Notes: generated by a model from the sequence alone, not told the origin. A stretch of 64,000 nt of DNA from Pseudopelagicola sp. (GCA_026195905.1 JAPHRE010000037.1:1-64000), one strand, 5' to 3'; shown: positions 31,701 through 41,201, numbered from the stretch's first letter. Program-made: numbers and translations.

Positions 31701-32141
31701 ATCCTTTCCACAAGCGGTCCGCAGCTTGCCGATGAAGACATCAACAACCTGTTCAACGAGGCAAAAGCGGTTCTGAATACCCCCGCACACCGACACCTCT
31801 TCGCAAAAGATGCGCTTGCAGAAGTGCCGTTAACCTCAAAAATGGGCCCCAATCGCCTTCACGGTATCGTCGACCGCCTTATTGTTATGCCTGACCGGGT
31901 TCTTGCTGTGGATTTCAAAACCAACGCAACCGTGCCGAAAACGCCCGAGCACGCACCTCTTGGCCTATTGCGACAAATGGGTGCCTATGCGCATGCCCTT
32001 GCTCAAATCTACCCTGACCGCACCATTGAAACGGCGATCCTCTGGACGCGCACGGCAACACTCATGCCATTGCCGCACGATCTTGTGACAAATGCGCTCT
32101 TGGAGGGCGGGTATCTTGACGATCACCGGGAGGCTACCTAG
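28749..32141 (+). CDS. addA: Double-strand break repair helicase AddA
   Basis: 'WLSANAGSGKTRVLTDRVARLLL', 'HILVDEAQDTSPVQWQ', 'MTVHGSKGLEAPIVILPDT', C-terminal nuclease 'VLAVDFKTNATVP'. Confidence 0.95.
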   Translation: MQWDEATARQVQAAHPSESTWLSANAGSGKTRVLTDRVARLLLKGVLPQHILCLTYTKAAASEMQNRLFKRLGKWAMLSQENLRDELVKLGVPSPLGDDALRNARTLFARAIEAPGGLKIQTIHSFCSSILRRFPLEAGVSPLFSEMEERAADMLREDIVETMAQGHDAPFLAGISRLFTGEDLGDLTREITRHRTSFSTETSKEDYLERLGCDRNLTLDGLSKSVFLGGEAELFTALIPPLKKSGKNDIKVAAGLESIQALDASALPILEGLFLFKTGDKAFSAKIDSVPNKPVREAHPDLMDQLNSLMLRIEDARQKRLSLLAAERAAALSAFASRFVRLYEQQKQLRGWLDFDDLILRTRDLLEDKTVAEWVLYRLDGGIDHILVDEAQDTSPVQWQVIERLAQEFTSGSGARSEVERTIFVVGDKKQSIYSFQGADPAEFDRMRMEFSKRLQPTGKLLKSLGLEFSFRSSQAILRLVDATFKPFHNNGFPQEVEHKAFYADLPGRVDLWPAIGKSEASEKDEWYQPVDRKDEAHHEVVLANKIADEIATMISNKITIPTGEPNSDGVFSMAPVQPGDFLILVQRRSGLFHEIIRACKTRELPIAGADRLRVGGELAVKDLAALLRFLDTPEDNLSLATALRSPLFGWSEQALFDLAHRRTSKHLWRALRDREAEHPETMAIIWDLMENADFLRPYDLIERILTRHNGRKTLLTRLGAEAEDGINALLSQALSYERSAVPSLTGFLVWMETDDLEIKRQMDSAGNRVRVMTVHGSKGLEAPIVILPDTSKRDPQNKAALIDLEGLTYWAPKKELTPNALDAQRQTSTNAQLEERLRLLYVAMTRAEKWLILAAAGDLGKDGRAWHDIVHEGLKAVGGEAHDFPTGQGLRYSHGDWAGPLIEAKQYLEHPLPDVPPYFNDPAPTHAKGPTTLSPSDLGGAKALAGDAGLDEEAAKLRGTRLHLLLEHLPDYAEETWPEVSRTILSTSGPQLADEDINNLFNEAKAVLNTPAHRHLFAKDALAEVPLTSKMGPNRLHGIVDRLIVMPDRVLAVDFKTNATVPKTPEHAPLGLLRQMGAYAHALAQIYPDRTIETAILWTRTATLMPLPHDLVTNALLEGGYLDDHREAT

Positions 32142-32174
32142 GTTCGTCGAAATATTTCATTCAGGAGAAACCCA

Positions 32175-32495
32175 ATGGCAACCGTAGCTGTCACCGATGC
32201 CACCTTTGAAGCCGAAGTCGTCAATTCCGACGTGCCCGTTGTTGTCGACTTTTGGGCTGAGTGGTGCGGCCCGTGCAAAATGATCGGTCCGGTTCTTGAA
32301 GAACTGTCCACCGAACTTGAGGGCAAAGTTAAAATTGCCAAGATTGATGTCGACTCGAACCCCAACTCGGCCGCCTCAATGGGTGTGCGCGGTATTCCTG
32401 CGCTCTTCATCTTCAAGGATGGCAAGGTTGTCTCGAACCGTGCTGGCGCCGCGCCCAAGGCCGCACTTCAAGGTTGGATCGAAGAATCCATCTGA
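32175..32495 (+). CDS. trxA: Thioredoxin
   Basis: '[22 protein letters not shown]' WCGPC active site. Confidence 0.96.
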   Translation: MATVAVTDATFEAEVVNSDVPVVVDFWAEWCGPCKMIGPVLEELSTELEGKVKIAKIDVDSNPNSAASMGVRGIPALFIFKDGKVVSNRAGAAPKAALQGWIEESI

Positions 32496-32512
32496 TCCTT
32501 TCGGGATATGAC

Positions 32513-32542
32513 AAAAGGGCGTCCCGCTTGGGGCGCCCTTTT
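32513..32542 (+). terminator. Terminator of trxA
   Basis: AAAAGGGCGTCCCGCTTGGGGCGCCCTTTT. Confidence 0.8.
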
Positions 32543-32562
32543 CGTATCAACGGTTATCTGAC

Positions 32563-32592
32563 CTTGTGCCTGTCCTCGACACCACACATATA
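32563..32592 (+). promoter_or_regulatory. Possible heat-shock (RpoH-type) promoter of hslVU
   Basis: CTTGTG-N18-CATATA just upstream of hslV; matched by eye only. Confidence 0.3.
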
Positions 32593-32616
32593 GAACCTCA
32601 ACCAGAGGAGAACGTC

Positions 32617-33174
32617 ATGTCAAACGAGTCCTTTCCCGGCTGGCACGGAACGACAATTATCGGCGTAAAGAAGGGCGACGAAGTTGTTATCGCAGGTGAT
32701 GGTCAGGTCTCTCTTGGCCAGACCGTAATCAAAGGCACGGCGCGCAAAGTCCGCCGCCTGTCTCCGGGCGGCCATGAGGTTGTTGCAGGGTTCGCCGGAT
32801 CGACGGCAGATGCCTTTACCCTTCTTGAGCGCCTTGAAACAAAGCTAGAGGCAAGCCCCGGACAGTTGGCCCGCGCGTCTGTTGAGCTGGCCAAGGATTG
32901 GCGCACCGACAAATACCTTCAAAAACTCGAAGCCATGCTCATCGTTTCGGATGGCGCTGATATCTTTGTCATCACCGGGGCAGGGGACGTTCTTGAACCC
33001 GAGCATGACGTTGCAGCGATTGGATCGGGCGGAAACTACGCGCTCGCCGCTGCTCGCGCCATGATGGATAGTGATAAATCCGCCGAGGACATTGCACGCT
33101 CCGCTATGGCCATCGCCGCAGACATTTGCGTCTACACAAACGGCAAACTTACTGTTGAGAAGATCTCCAAATGA
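32617..33174 (+). CDS. hslV: ATP-dependent protease peptidase subunit HslV
   Basis: '[40 protein letters not shown]'. Confidence 0.96.
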   Translation: MSNESFPGWHGTTIIGVKKGDEVVIAGDGQVSLGQTVIKGTARKVRRLSPGGHEVVAGFAGSTADAFTLLERLETKLEASPGQLARASVELAKDWRTDKYLQKLEAMLIVSDGADIFVITGAGDVLEPEHDVAAIGSGGNYALAAARAMMDSDKSAEDIARSAMAIAADICVYTNGKLTVEKISK

Positions 33175-34481
33175 CCGACCTCACTCCTCGCGAAATTGTC
33201 TCCGAACTTGATCGTTTTATCATCGGCCAAAACGATGCCAAACGCGCCGTTGCCGTTGCCCTGCGCAATCGCTGGCGCCGCAAGCAGCTTTCCGATGATC
33301 TGCGCGAAGAAGTATATCCCAAGAATATCCTAATGATCGGCCCGACCGGCGTCGGCAAGACAGAGATCAGCCGCCGCCTCGCCAAACTCGCCCGCGCACC
33401 TTTTATCAAGATTGAGGCCACGAAATTTACCGAGGTTGGCTATGTCGGACGCGATGTAGAACAGATCATCCGCGATTTGGTTGATAGCGCCATTGCCATG
33501 ACCCGCGACCACATGCGTGATGAGGTCAAGGCCAACGCCCACCACGCCGCCGAAGAGCGGGTGATTGAAGCCATTGCAGGAACCGATGCCCGCGATTCTA
33601 CCCGCGAAATGTTCCGCAAGAAACTCAAGGCTGGCGAGCTTGACGATACAATTATCGAGCTGGATATCGCAGATAGCTCCAATCCAATGGGCGGTATGTT
33701 CGACATTCCAGGCCAGCCGGGCAACCAGATGGGTATGATGAATCTGGGTGATATTTTCGGCAAAGCACTGGGCGGGCGCACGGTGCGCCGAAAACTTACC
33801 GTCGCTGAAAGCTATGAAATCCTGATTTCCGAGGAAGCGGACAAACTTCTTGATGATGAAACCGTGACCAAAGCTGCGCTTGAGGCGGTGGAACAGAACG
33901 GTATCGTCTTCCTTGATGAAATCGACAAAGTCTGTGCCCGAGCCGATGCGCGTGGTGGCGATGTGTCCCGCGAAGGGGTTCAGCGTGATTTGCTACCCTT
34001 GATCGAAGGCACGACCGTAAGCACCAAACATGGCCCGGTGAAAACCGACCATATTCTGTTTATTGCGTCTGGCGCCTTCCATATCGCGAAACCTTCCGAC
34101 CTCCTCCCCGAACTTCAGGGCCGCCTCCCGATCCGGGTCGAGCTTCGCGCTCTGACCGAGGGTGACTTTGTACGCATCCTGACCGAAACGGACAACGCCC
34201 TGACCCGGCAATACACTGCGCTCATGGGGACCGAGGAAGTTACCGTTCGCTTTACCGAAGACGGCATTGCTGCTTTGGCAAAGATAGCTGCTAACGTAAA
34301 CGAAAGTGTCGAGAACATTGGCGCGAGACGCCTCTATACCGTCATGGAGCGTGTCTTCGAAGAGCTAAGCTTCACTGCCCCGGATCGGTCTGGCGATGAG
34401 GTCGTCGTGAATGCTGATTTTGTCGACAAAAACCTTGGCGAATTGACCAAATCCACGGACATAAGCCGCTACGTCCTTTGA
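33171..34481 (+). CDS. hslU: ATP-dependent protease ATPase subunit HslU
   Basis: '[34 protein letters not shown]', '[46 protein letters not shown]'. Confidence 0.97.
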   Translation: MTDLTPREIVSELDRFIIGQNDAKRAVAVALRNRWRRKQLSDDLREEVYPKNILMIGPTGVGKTEISRRLAKLARAPFIKIEATKFTEVGYVGRDVEQIIRDLVDSAIAMTRDHMRDEVKANAHHAAEERVIEAIAGTDARDSTREMFRKKLKAGELDDTIIELDIADSSNPMGGMFDIPGQPGNQMGMMNLGDIFGKALGGRTVRRKLTVAESYEILISEEADKLLDDETVTKAALEAVEQNGIVFLDEIDKVCARADARGGDVSREGVQRDLLPLIEGTTVSTKHGPVKTDHILFIASGAFHIAKPSDLLPELQGRLPIRVELRALTEGDFVRILTETDNALTRQYTALMGTEEVTVRFTEDGIAALAKIAANVNESVENIGARRLYTVMERVFEELSFTAPDRSGDEVVVNADFVDKNLGELTKSTDISRYVL

Positions 34482-34482
34482 C

Positions 34483-35061
34483 CTAGCGCCGGAGATAAAC
34501 GTAATACGCCCCGCTACCGCCGTGGCTGATATGTGCCTCGACCACTTGTAGAACCAAAGGGCCAAGCGGCGGCATGGACAGCCATTGGGGCACGTGGTGT
34601 TTCAGGATGCCGCGCCGCACGGGAATTGGGCCATCATCTGACTTGGTTTTCCCCTTGCCGGTCACAACAAGAACCAGCCGCTTGCCGCTCCCATGCGCGC
34701 GCAAGACAAACCCTATTAGTGCGGGATGCGCCTGATCCTGTGTCATACCGTGAAGATCAAGCTTGGCTTCGGGGTGCATCTTGCCCCGCTTGAGGCGTCC
34801 AAAGGCCTTCTTATCCATATGAACAGGCTGCTTTGCCAGGCGCTCGGGAAGGGCGGGCAGCAGATTATGCTCGGACTGTGCGATACGCGCCCTGGAACCA
34901 ATCTCAAAGGAAGTTGAAACCCGTGACTTTACCGTTTTGACAGGTTTCGGTTTTGGGGTCGGTGCAACATAACGGCTGCGCTCGGGATGGATCCTTCGCG
35001 CGGTATCCGCGACCTGCCGCCATAACTCTATCTCATCCGTTGTTAATTTGCGCCGTGTCAT
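34483..35061 (-). CDS. Smr/MutS2-C domain protein
   Basis: 'LDLHGMTQDQAHPALIGFVLRAHGSGKRLVLVVTGKGK'. Confidence 0.88.
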   Translation of the reverse strand: MTRRKLTTDEIELWRQVADTARRIHPERSRYVAPTPKPKPVKTVKSRVSTSFEIGSRARIAQSEHNLLPALPERLAKQPVHMDKKAFGRLKRGKMHPEAKLDLHGMTQDQAHPALIGFVLRAHGSGKRLVLVVTGKGKTKSDDGPIPVRRGILKHHVPQWLSMPPLGPLVLQVVEAHISHGGSGAYYVYLRR

Positions 35062-36095
35062 AGGATTGCCTCGGGCAGCATGGCAAATGCGCGCTGTATC
35101 GGTAGTAGAACAATCATGCGGCCATCATCCTTGAGATGTCCGGCGGCGCGCCCCGCGTCATCCCCCGTGCCAAAGAAAATATCTGCCCGCTGTGCGCCCT
35201 TGATGGCTGACCCGGTATCTTGGGCCACCATAAGGCGCCTCATCGGCGTTTTTCCTTGCTTCTCGATCCATACCGGAGCGCCCAATGGCGTGTATTTCGG
35301 GTCTACCGCAATCGTTCTCATCGCCGAAACTGATCGATTCATCGCCCCAATCGGTCCCTTGTGGGCCGGAACTTTCGTTACCTTGCGAAAAAACACGTAT
35401 GAATCGTTGTGCCGAAGAAGCTCCTGCCCCTCAACAGGGTTGCGCCGCACCCAATTTTTTATGACCTGTGCGCTGACTTGATGAGCCGAATAAATCCCGC
35501 GCCGGACCAGTTCTACGCCAATAGAGCGGTAATCATGCCCGTTCGACCCCCCATACCCGACACGGATATATCCCCCATCCGGAAGGTGAATTCGGCCAGA
35601 CCCTTGAATTTGAAGAAAGAAAAGCTCAACCGGATCATCAACCCATGCAAGCTCAAGCCCTCGCCCCTCCATCGCGCCAGACGTTTCAATCTCCCGACGA
35701 CTTAGCCATGTATGGCTACGGCTTGCCTCGGGAGGCATGCGATAGACTGGATACCGATACCGCGATGTAGGTGTCAAAGACCCGTCAAGCTCAGGTTCGA
35801 AATATCCCGTGAAAAGCGGCTTTTCACCATCCTCAATCAGAACCGGACGAAAGAGCAATTCAAAGAACTTCTTGGGGTCGGGAAAATCTTTGGCCGCCCG
35901 ACAAATCGCGCGCCAATCCGGCGCACGCAAGATGCCACACGTATTGCGAAACGTCTCAAGCGCGGCGGCATGATCGTCCTCTGCCCAGCCTTTGAGATCG
36001 GAAAAATCAAGAACCGAAATTGTGGTCTCGGACATGGCCTTAGCGCCGGTGATCACAAAACCGGCGCAAAGAAGTGCCCGAAACCAACGCGTCAT
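35058..36095 (-). CDS. mltA: Membrane-bound lytic murein transglycosylase A
   Basis: 'FTGYFEPELDGSLTPTSRYRYPVY', 'QIQGSGRIHLPDGGYIRVGYGGSNGHDYRSIG', 'VAQDTGSAIKGAQRADIFFGTG'. Confidence 0.93.
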   Translation of the reverse strand: MTRWFRALLCAGFVITGAKAMSETTISVLDFSDLKGWAEDDHAAALETFRNTCGILRAPDWRAICRAAKDFPDPKKFFELLFRPVLIEDGEKPLFTGYFEPELDGSLTPTSRYRYPVYRMPPEASRSHTWLSRREIETSGAMEGRGLELAWVDDPVELFFLQIQGSGRIHLPDGGYIRVGYGGSNGHDYRSIGVELVRRGIYSAHQVSAQVIKNWVRRNPVEGQELLRHNDSYVFFRKVTKVPAHKGPIGAMNRSVSAMRTIAVDPKYTPLGAPVWIEKQGKTPMRRLMVAQDTGSAIKGAQRADIFFGTGDDAGRAAGHLKDDGRMIVLLPIQRAFAMLPEAIL

Positions 36096-36748
36096 TCGCC
36101 CGTGGCGACAAGCTGCCAATTGGGATCATCCGACCCCATGATCCGCGCGAAGGTCCAAATGTCCTTCTGCCGCTTGACCTGACGTTCGTCGCCCTCAACA
36201 ATGTCGCCCGCTCGATCCCTTACGACATGGGTCAATTCACCAACAAAGCGCACACTAACCTCACCCTCGCGAGTTGTGGAATCAAACTGCGCATCATGGA
36301 GCGCCATTTCGCGCACACCAACAAATTCGCTCTCGACAGTCAGCCCTTGCTTTTCACGCTGGTCTACAACCTGTGCAAAAGCATCATAAACCTCCTCCGA
36401 GAGGAATTGCTTGATCGACGCGAGATCGCCTTTTTCAAAACCCATAAGGATCATCTCATAAGCACCGCGGGCGCCCTGTAGGAATTCCCCAACCGAGAAA
36501 GACGGCTCAATGCTCTTCATCGCGGCGAGCGCCTTCGCGGCGCTGCTATCCGCATCAACATGATCAATAATATCATGATCCGGGCCACCCTCGATAACCT
36601 CGAATTCAGGTTGAGGGCTGGTATGTGATCCCGGCGTTTGGCGCGGGGGTTCATACCCGTCGCGCGTTCCCAAAACGTTCTTCAGGCGGAGAATTAGGAA
36701 CACTGCGATGCCGGCCAGCACCAATAGCTGTAGGATGGGCGTATTCAT
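36092..36748 (-). CDS. Tim44/TimA-family protein
   Basis: N-terminal TM 'LLVLAGIAVFLILRL', 'FSVGEFLQGARGAYEMILMGFEKGDLASIKQFLSEEVYDAF'. Confidence 0.87.
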   Translation of the reverse strand: MNTPILQLLVLAGIAVFLILRLKNVLGTRDGYEPPRQTPGSHTSPQPEFEVIEGGPDHDIIDHVDADSSAAKALAAMKSIEPSFSVGEFLQGARGAYEMILMGFEKGDLASIKQFLSEEVYDAFAQVVDQREKQGLTVESEFVGVREMALHDAQFDSTTREGEVSVRFVGELTHVVRDRAGDIVEGDERQVKRQKDIWTFARIMGSDDPNWQLVATGE

Positions 36749-36851
36749 TAGAACCTCATGTCGGGCATGGAAACGGGCGTATACCGCACTTATGTAAGTC
36801 ACGGGCCGGGTCAAGTCCACTGCGCCCAATAGTATATAGGAGAGAGAAAAA

Positions 36852-37337
36852 ATGTGGCTGTTTCTGGCCTTTGTTGGAATTCCTCTGATCGAAATCGCTC
36901 TATTCATTCAGATTGGTGGTGCGATAGGTCTTGCGCCAACGCTTATCATCGTGATCCTCACGGCGGTTCTTGGCACGTTTCTTGTTAGAAATCAGGGCCG
37001 GATCGCGCTCGGCAACCTACAGCGCTCCTTTTCCGAACTCAACGACCCCACAGAGCCTCTTGCACACGGCGCTATGATCCTTATCTCGGGCGCCCTTCTT
37101 CTAACGCCAGGGTTCTTTACGGACGCCATTGGGTTTTCTCTGCTCCTGCCACCAGTGCGCGAAGCCGTGTATCGGTTTCTGAGAAAACGCGTTCAGGTGC
37201 AAAGTTTCTCAATGGGATCAACACATCGAGCCGAGCCCTACCGCTCTGGACCCGATGACGTCATTGATGGCGACTTTGTCGAGGTTGACCCCGATAAACG
37301 GCCAACCCATCGCCCCTCTGGCTGGACTAAGCATTGA
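36852..37337 (+). CDS. fxsA: FxsA family membrane protein
   Basis: 'MWLFLAFVGIPLIEIALFIQIGGAIGLAPTLIIVILTAVLGTFLVR'. Confidence 0.88.
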   Translation: MWLFLAFVGIPLIEIALFIQIGGAIGLAPTLIIVILTAVLGTFLVRNQGRIALGNLQRSFSELNDPTEPLAHGAMILISGALLLTPGFFTDAIGFSLLLPPVREAVYRFLRKRVQVQSFSMGSTHRAEPYRSGPDDVIDGDFVEVDPDKRPTHRPSGWTKH

Positions 37338-37395
37338 GGCTCATGGGCCTACCTGATAAAGCGTTTTCAAAGTTTTTGCATTCTAGGAGAACCAC

Positions 37396-37887
37396 ATGTC
37401 GGAAAACGGCAATGGCGCCGCTCAAGCCGCCCCCCAAGTGCGCATGAACGTGCTTGCACAGTTCATTCGTGATCTTTCCTTTGAAAACATCCTCGCTCAG
37501 AAGCGTTCTTCCGGCGAAGCACAGCCCGACGTTCAGGTTCAGGTGAACCTTGATGCCCAAAAACGTGATGTAGAGCATCAATATGAAGTCGTGACCAAAC
37601 TCAACATCACCTCCAAGAACAAAGCGACCGGCGAAGAGATGTTCATTCTCGAGCTCGACTATGCCGGTATCTTTCACATCGAAGGTGTTCCGGAAGACCA
37701 GATTCACCCGTTCCTGTTGATCGAATGCCCGCGGCTTCTGTTCCCGTTCCTGCGCCGCATCGTATCGGACGTGACTCGCGACGGTGGTTTTCCGCCGCTC
37801 AACCTCGATAATATTGATTTTATGCAGCTTTATCGCAATGAAATTGCCCGCCGTCAGGGCGAGGCAGCCGCCCAGCCGCAAAACTAA
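37396..37887 (+). CDS. secB: Protein-export chaperone SecB
   Basis: 'LAQFIRDLSFENI', 'HPFLLIECPRLLFPFLRRIVSDVTRDGGFPPLNLDNIDF'. Confidence 0.96.
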   Translation: MSENGNGAAQAAPQVRMNVLAQFIRDLSFENILAQKRSSGEAQPDVQVQVNLDAQKRDVEHQYEVVTKLNITSKNKATGEEMFILELDYAGIFHIEGVPEDQIHPFLLIECPRLLFPFLRRIVSDVTRDGGFPPLNLDNIDFMQLYRNEIARRQGEAAAQPQN

Positions 37888-37890
37888 TCT

Positions 37891-37919
37891 AATACCGCCG
37901 TGGTCTCCTCGGCGGTATT
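37891..37919. terminator. Hairpin between convergent secB and dnaQ
   Basis: AATACCGCCG-N9-CGGCGGTATT perfect 10-bp arms; weak T-run. Confidence 0.55.
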
Positions 37920-38656
37920 CACGATAGCTTAGCCCACAGGCTTTCGTCGCCAAGTTTGGCCACGAACGCCTCGTGGGTTTTTCTTTCCTCTTCACTCAAG
38001 CGCGAAGGCAGGGGCGAGGGACGCGGAGAGGGGCGCCAGTTCGATTGTTCTGTGCTTGAACTGCCTTGTTTTGATTTTGTTTGCGTGGCCAGACCAAAAT
38101 CCGGCTGCCGCCCGCCTATCAATTCAAGATAAACATCCGCAAGAATTTCCGAGTCAAGAAGCGCCCCGTGGAGAGTTCGGTTTGTGTTGTTGACCCCAAA
38201 CCGACGACACAGCGCATCAAGAGACGCCGGCGAGCCGGGAAATTTCTGTCTCGCCATAGCAAGCGTGTCGACTGCCTGCTCCCAAGGGATTTGCCGCAAC
38301 CCCATCCAGCGCAGCTCGGCATTCAGAAACTTCATATCGAACGATGCATTGTGAATGATGAGCTTGGCATCCCCTACAAAATCGAGAAAAGCCTGCCCAA
38401 TGTTCTGAAACACGGGTTTATCCCGCAGGATAACAGCACCCGGCGCCGGTTCTTGCGGCGGCTCAAGAAGGTCTGGCCCAATCCCATGAACCTCAAAGGC
38501 TTCTATCGGCATTGAACGTTCGGGATTAATATACTGATGGTAGGTCTCGCCCGTTGGCATGTGGTTAAACAATTCCACCGCGCCGATCTCGACAATCCGG
38601 TCGCCAGTATCTGGGTTAAGCCCCGTCGTTTCAGTATCAAGAACGATTTCACGCAT
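37919..38656 (-). CDS. dnaQ: DNA polymerase III epsilon subunit
   Basis: 'REIVLDTETTGLNPDTGDRIVEIGAVEL', 'IIHNASFDMKFLNAEL', 'HGALLDSEILADVYLEL'. Confidence 0.96.
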   Translation of the reverse strand: MREIVLDTETTGLNPDTGDRIVEIGAVELFNHMPTGETYHQYINPERSMPIEAFEVHGIGPDLLEPPQEPAPGAVILRDKPVFQNIGQAFLDFVGDAKLIIHNASFDMKFLNAELRWMGLRQIPWEQAVDTLAMARQKFPGSPASLDALCRRFGVNNTNRTLHGALLDSEILADVYLELIGGRQPDFGLATQTKSKQGSSSTEQSNWRPSPRPSPLPSRLSEEERKTHEAFVAKLGDESLWAKLS

Positions 38657-39242
38657 TTCCCAAACCCTTCCTGATTGTCGTCACGATCTCGTTGACCTGC
38701 GCGCGCGCGTGGTCAAGCGTATCCGTCACCACAACATAATCGGATCGCGCACATTTCTCGCTATTTGGCATTTGCTTGGCGCGGATCTGCTCAAACTGCT
38801 CGACCGTCATCGTGCCCCTTTGCAAAACGCGGTCTTTTTGAATTTCAGGTGAAACAGAGACACATACAACCGCATCCATAGCCTTGTCGCCCCCGGTCTC
38901 AAAGAGAAGTGGTATATCAAAAACAACGATATCTGTCATCGCCGCCTTGATAAATTCCGCACGGTCTTTTGCAACAAGAGGATGCACAATCATCTCAAGC
39001 TTTTTAAGCACATCCTCATCCTGGGCAATCATATCTTTGAGACGCTCGCGCGAAACAGAGCCATCAACGATGGCTTCTGGAATGATCTGTTGAAGCGGCG
39101 CAACCGCATCGCCCCCCCTTGCATACATCCGATGGACTGCTGCATCTGCATCCCAAACCGCACATCCGGCCTCTTGAAAGAGCTTCGCCGTTGTGGATTT
39201 TCCCATACCTATAGAACCCGTCAGGCCAAGACGAAACGTCAT
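38649..39242 (-). CDS. coaE: Dephospho-CoA kinase
   Basis: 'FRLGLTGSIGMGKSTTAKLFQEAGCAVWDADAAVHRMY', 'DIPLLFETG'. Confidence 0.96.
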   Translation of the reverse strand: MTFRLGLTGSIGMGKSTTAKLFQEAGCAVWDADAAVHRMYARGGDAVAPLQQIIPEAIVDGSVSRERLKDMIAQDEDVLKKLEMIVHPLVAKDRAEFIKAAMTDIVVFDIPLLFETGGDKAMDAVVCVSVSPEIQKDRVLQRGTMTVEQFEQIRAKQMPNSEKCARSDYVVVTDTLDHARAQVNEIVTTIRKGLGNA

Positions 39243-40072
39243 CGCAACACCTCATTGCGCAATCCATCGTCGACCAAAGGCCGCTCTCCGAACCATGCTT
39301 CAAACCCCGGAACGGCCTGATGGAGCAACATCCCCAAGCCATCAACCGTCACGCATCCCTTGTCGCGCGCGGCCCGCAAGAGATCCGTTTCAAGTGGATT
39401 ATAGACAATATCGGTTACAGTTGCGTCTGATGAAAGCGCATCAAGCGAAATCTCAAGCGGCGCGTGACCCACCATCCCAAGCGATGTTGTATTGACCAAG
39501 GTCGCAACATCCCCAAGGCCCTCTCCGGCCGCCTCCCAGTCAACGATTTCAATCTTCTCGCCAAAATCTGCGCGAAAAACTTCGGCACGGGCACGCGTTC
39601 TATTCGATATCAAGACCTTGGGCGATCCCGCCTCAAGCAGCGAAAATACAATAGACCGCGCCGCGCCCCCGGCACCAAGAACCATAACCGGCCCATCCTT
39701 GGCGTCCCAATCCGGGGCCCCTTGGCGCAGGTTCTCGATGAATCCATAGCCGTCCGTGTTGTCACCAACAATCGTATCCTCTTTTGAAAAAACGAGCGTA
39801 TTCACCGCCCCAATCGCCTTGGCACGATCGGTAAGCACATCGACAAACTCCATCACGGTCTCTTTGTGCGGGATGGTAATATTTGCTCCGACATACCCCA
39901 TTTTTGGCATCGTCCGCACAACCAAACCAAGGTCTTCGGGCGCGACATTCATCGGGATATAGTAGCCATCAATACTGTGTTCCCGAAGCCAGTAGCCATG
40001 CAGCCGTGGCGAGCGGGAATGTGCAATCGGGTGTCCAATCACGGCCGCAAGTGGGATCAAAGGCGCAGTCAT
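39239..40072 (-). CDS. aroE: Shikimate dehydrogenase
   Basis: 'PLAAVIGHPIAHSRSPRLHGYWL', 'GANITIPHKETVM', 'VMVLGAGGAARSIVFSLLEAG'. Confidence 0.95.
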   Translation of the reverse strand: MTAPLIPLAAVIGHPIAHSRSPRLHGYWLREHSIDGYYIPMNVAPEDLGLVVRTMPKMGYVGANITIPHKETVMEFVDVLTDRAKAIGAVNTLVFSKEDTIVGDNTDGYGFIENLRQGAPDWDAKDGPVMVLGAGGAARSIVFSLLEAGSPKVLISNRTRARAEVFRADFGEKIEIVDWEAAGEGLGDVATLVNTTSLGMVGHAPLEISLDALSSDATVTDIVYNPLETDLLRAARDKGCVTVDGLGMLLHQAVPGFEAWFGERPLVDDGLRNEVLR

Positions 40073-40668
40073 GACTGAAGGTCTCCTGTAACCATGAGGT
40101 AGTTGAGCATTTCTACAAGTGGTAGCCCGAGCACATTAAAATAATCGCCATCTACCCGTGAAAAAAGTCTCACGCCCTCCTCCTCAAGTTTATAGCCACC
40201 AACCGACCAGCGAATACTATCCCAGTTCCGTTTAAGGTAATCCTCAATGTAAGCATCTGAGAAGTCACGCATTTTCAATCTAACAACCCCAACATGCCGC
40301 CAAACAGGGCGCTGTTCAAAATAGATCACCGCCGCAGATAATAGTGTATGCGTTTTGTTGCGCAGCGCCAAAAGGTGTTCCCGCGCATCGTCCAGGGTTT
40401 CTGGTTTGGGAAAAATGCGGCCATCAAAGGCCAAAACCTGATCGCACCCGATAACAAGGCTCTCACGGTTTTTCGTAGCCACCTTCATTGCCTTCGCATC
40501 GGCAAGAGCATCGGCAATATCGCGCGGGCTTTCCCGCTCCATCTCTAGGCTGCGACGCAGCATGTCTTCATCAATCCGGGCCTTTTCGATTCGAAAATCT
40601 AGCCCCGCATTTCTCAAAAGTTGCGCCCGGATTTCCGAACCGCTTGCTAAAATGATGTCATGAGGCAT
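40069..40668 (-). CDS. maf: Maf-family nucleoside triphosphate pyrophosphatase
   Basis: 'IILASGSEIRAQLLRNAGLDFRI', 'VIGCDQVLAFDGRIFPKPE'. Confidence 0.92.
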   Translation of the reverse strand: MPHDIILASGSEIRAQLLRNAGLDFRIEKARIDEDMLRRSLEMERESPRDIADALADAKAMKVATKNRESLVIGCDQVLAFDGRIFPKPETLDDAREHLLALRNKTHTLLSAAVIYFEQRPVWRHVGVVRLKMRDFSDAYIEDYLKRNWDSIRWSVGGYKLEEEGVRLFSRVDGDYFNVLGLPLVEMLNYLMVTGDLQS

Positions 40669-40689
40669 GTGGAAAACCTGTGGAGGATA

Positions 40690-41200
40690 TGTAGGCAACT
40701 GTGGGACTACTTCTCGGAAAAATCCGATAGCTTTGCAAGTTCGGGATAACCGAGGCTATCTCACGGGTTTGCGCGCAGTCTGTCCACCGTGGATGGGGAT
40801 AAAAATAATCTGTTGATGGCTTGCCTTGTCCTTACCTTTTCCTGCTTATATTCACAACAAACCACGTGAATCCAATCTCTTAATCTTTTGAAATTATGAT
40901 ATTTTTCTAACTTTATGCACATCAGGTAAAGATCGTGAGAAAATAATCCTCCGGTTGGCAACCCTGTGTAAAACCGTTTAATCCCACGGAAGTGGCGACA
41001 CTACATAATCATCATCCTTTTCTTTCTTTTTCTTTTATTATGAAGACCGAAGAACAAGTCGCATCTCCAAGATCTAAAGCTTGAAATTGACTCTTCAGCG
41101 AAGAGAGCTTAAGAACTCTGCAACTGGTCCGTCCGGATCACGTGTCCTCCAAGTTTCATATGATGAACACGGCCTATCATGGCTGTTCTTAGGATATTTT
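40690..41200. other. oriC: Candidate chromosomal replication origin (oriC)
   Basis: About 0.5 kb gene-free AT-rich spacer between diverging maf and rho; DnaA-box-like 9-mers TTATGCACA (40913-40921), ATATTCACA (40848-40856), TTTTACACA (complement of 40965-40973), TTATCCCCA (complement of 40794-40802); parAB/parS nearby. Confidence 0.75.
40913..40921 (+). promoter_or_regulatory. DnaA box (exact TTATNCACA)
   Basis: TTATGCACA in the candidate oriC. Confidence 0.7.
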
Positions 41201-41201
41201 T

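Noticed and set aside
40761-40961. 66-aa minus ORF in the candidate oriC
   Set aside because: Lies across DnaA-box-like sequences in AT-rich DNA, no homology-like motif.
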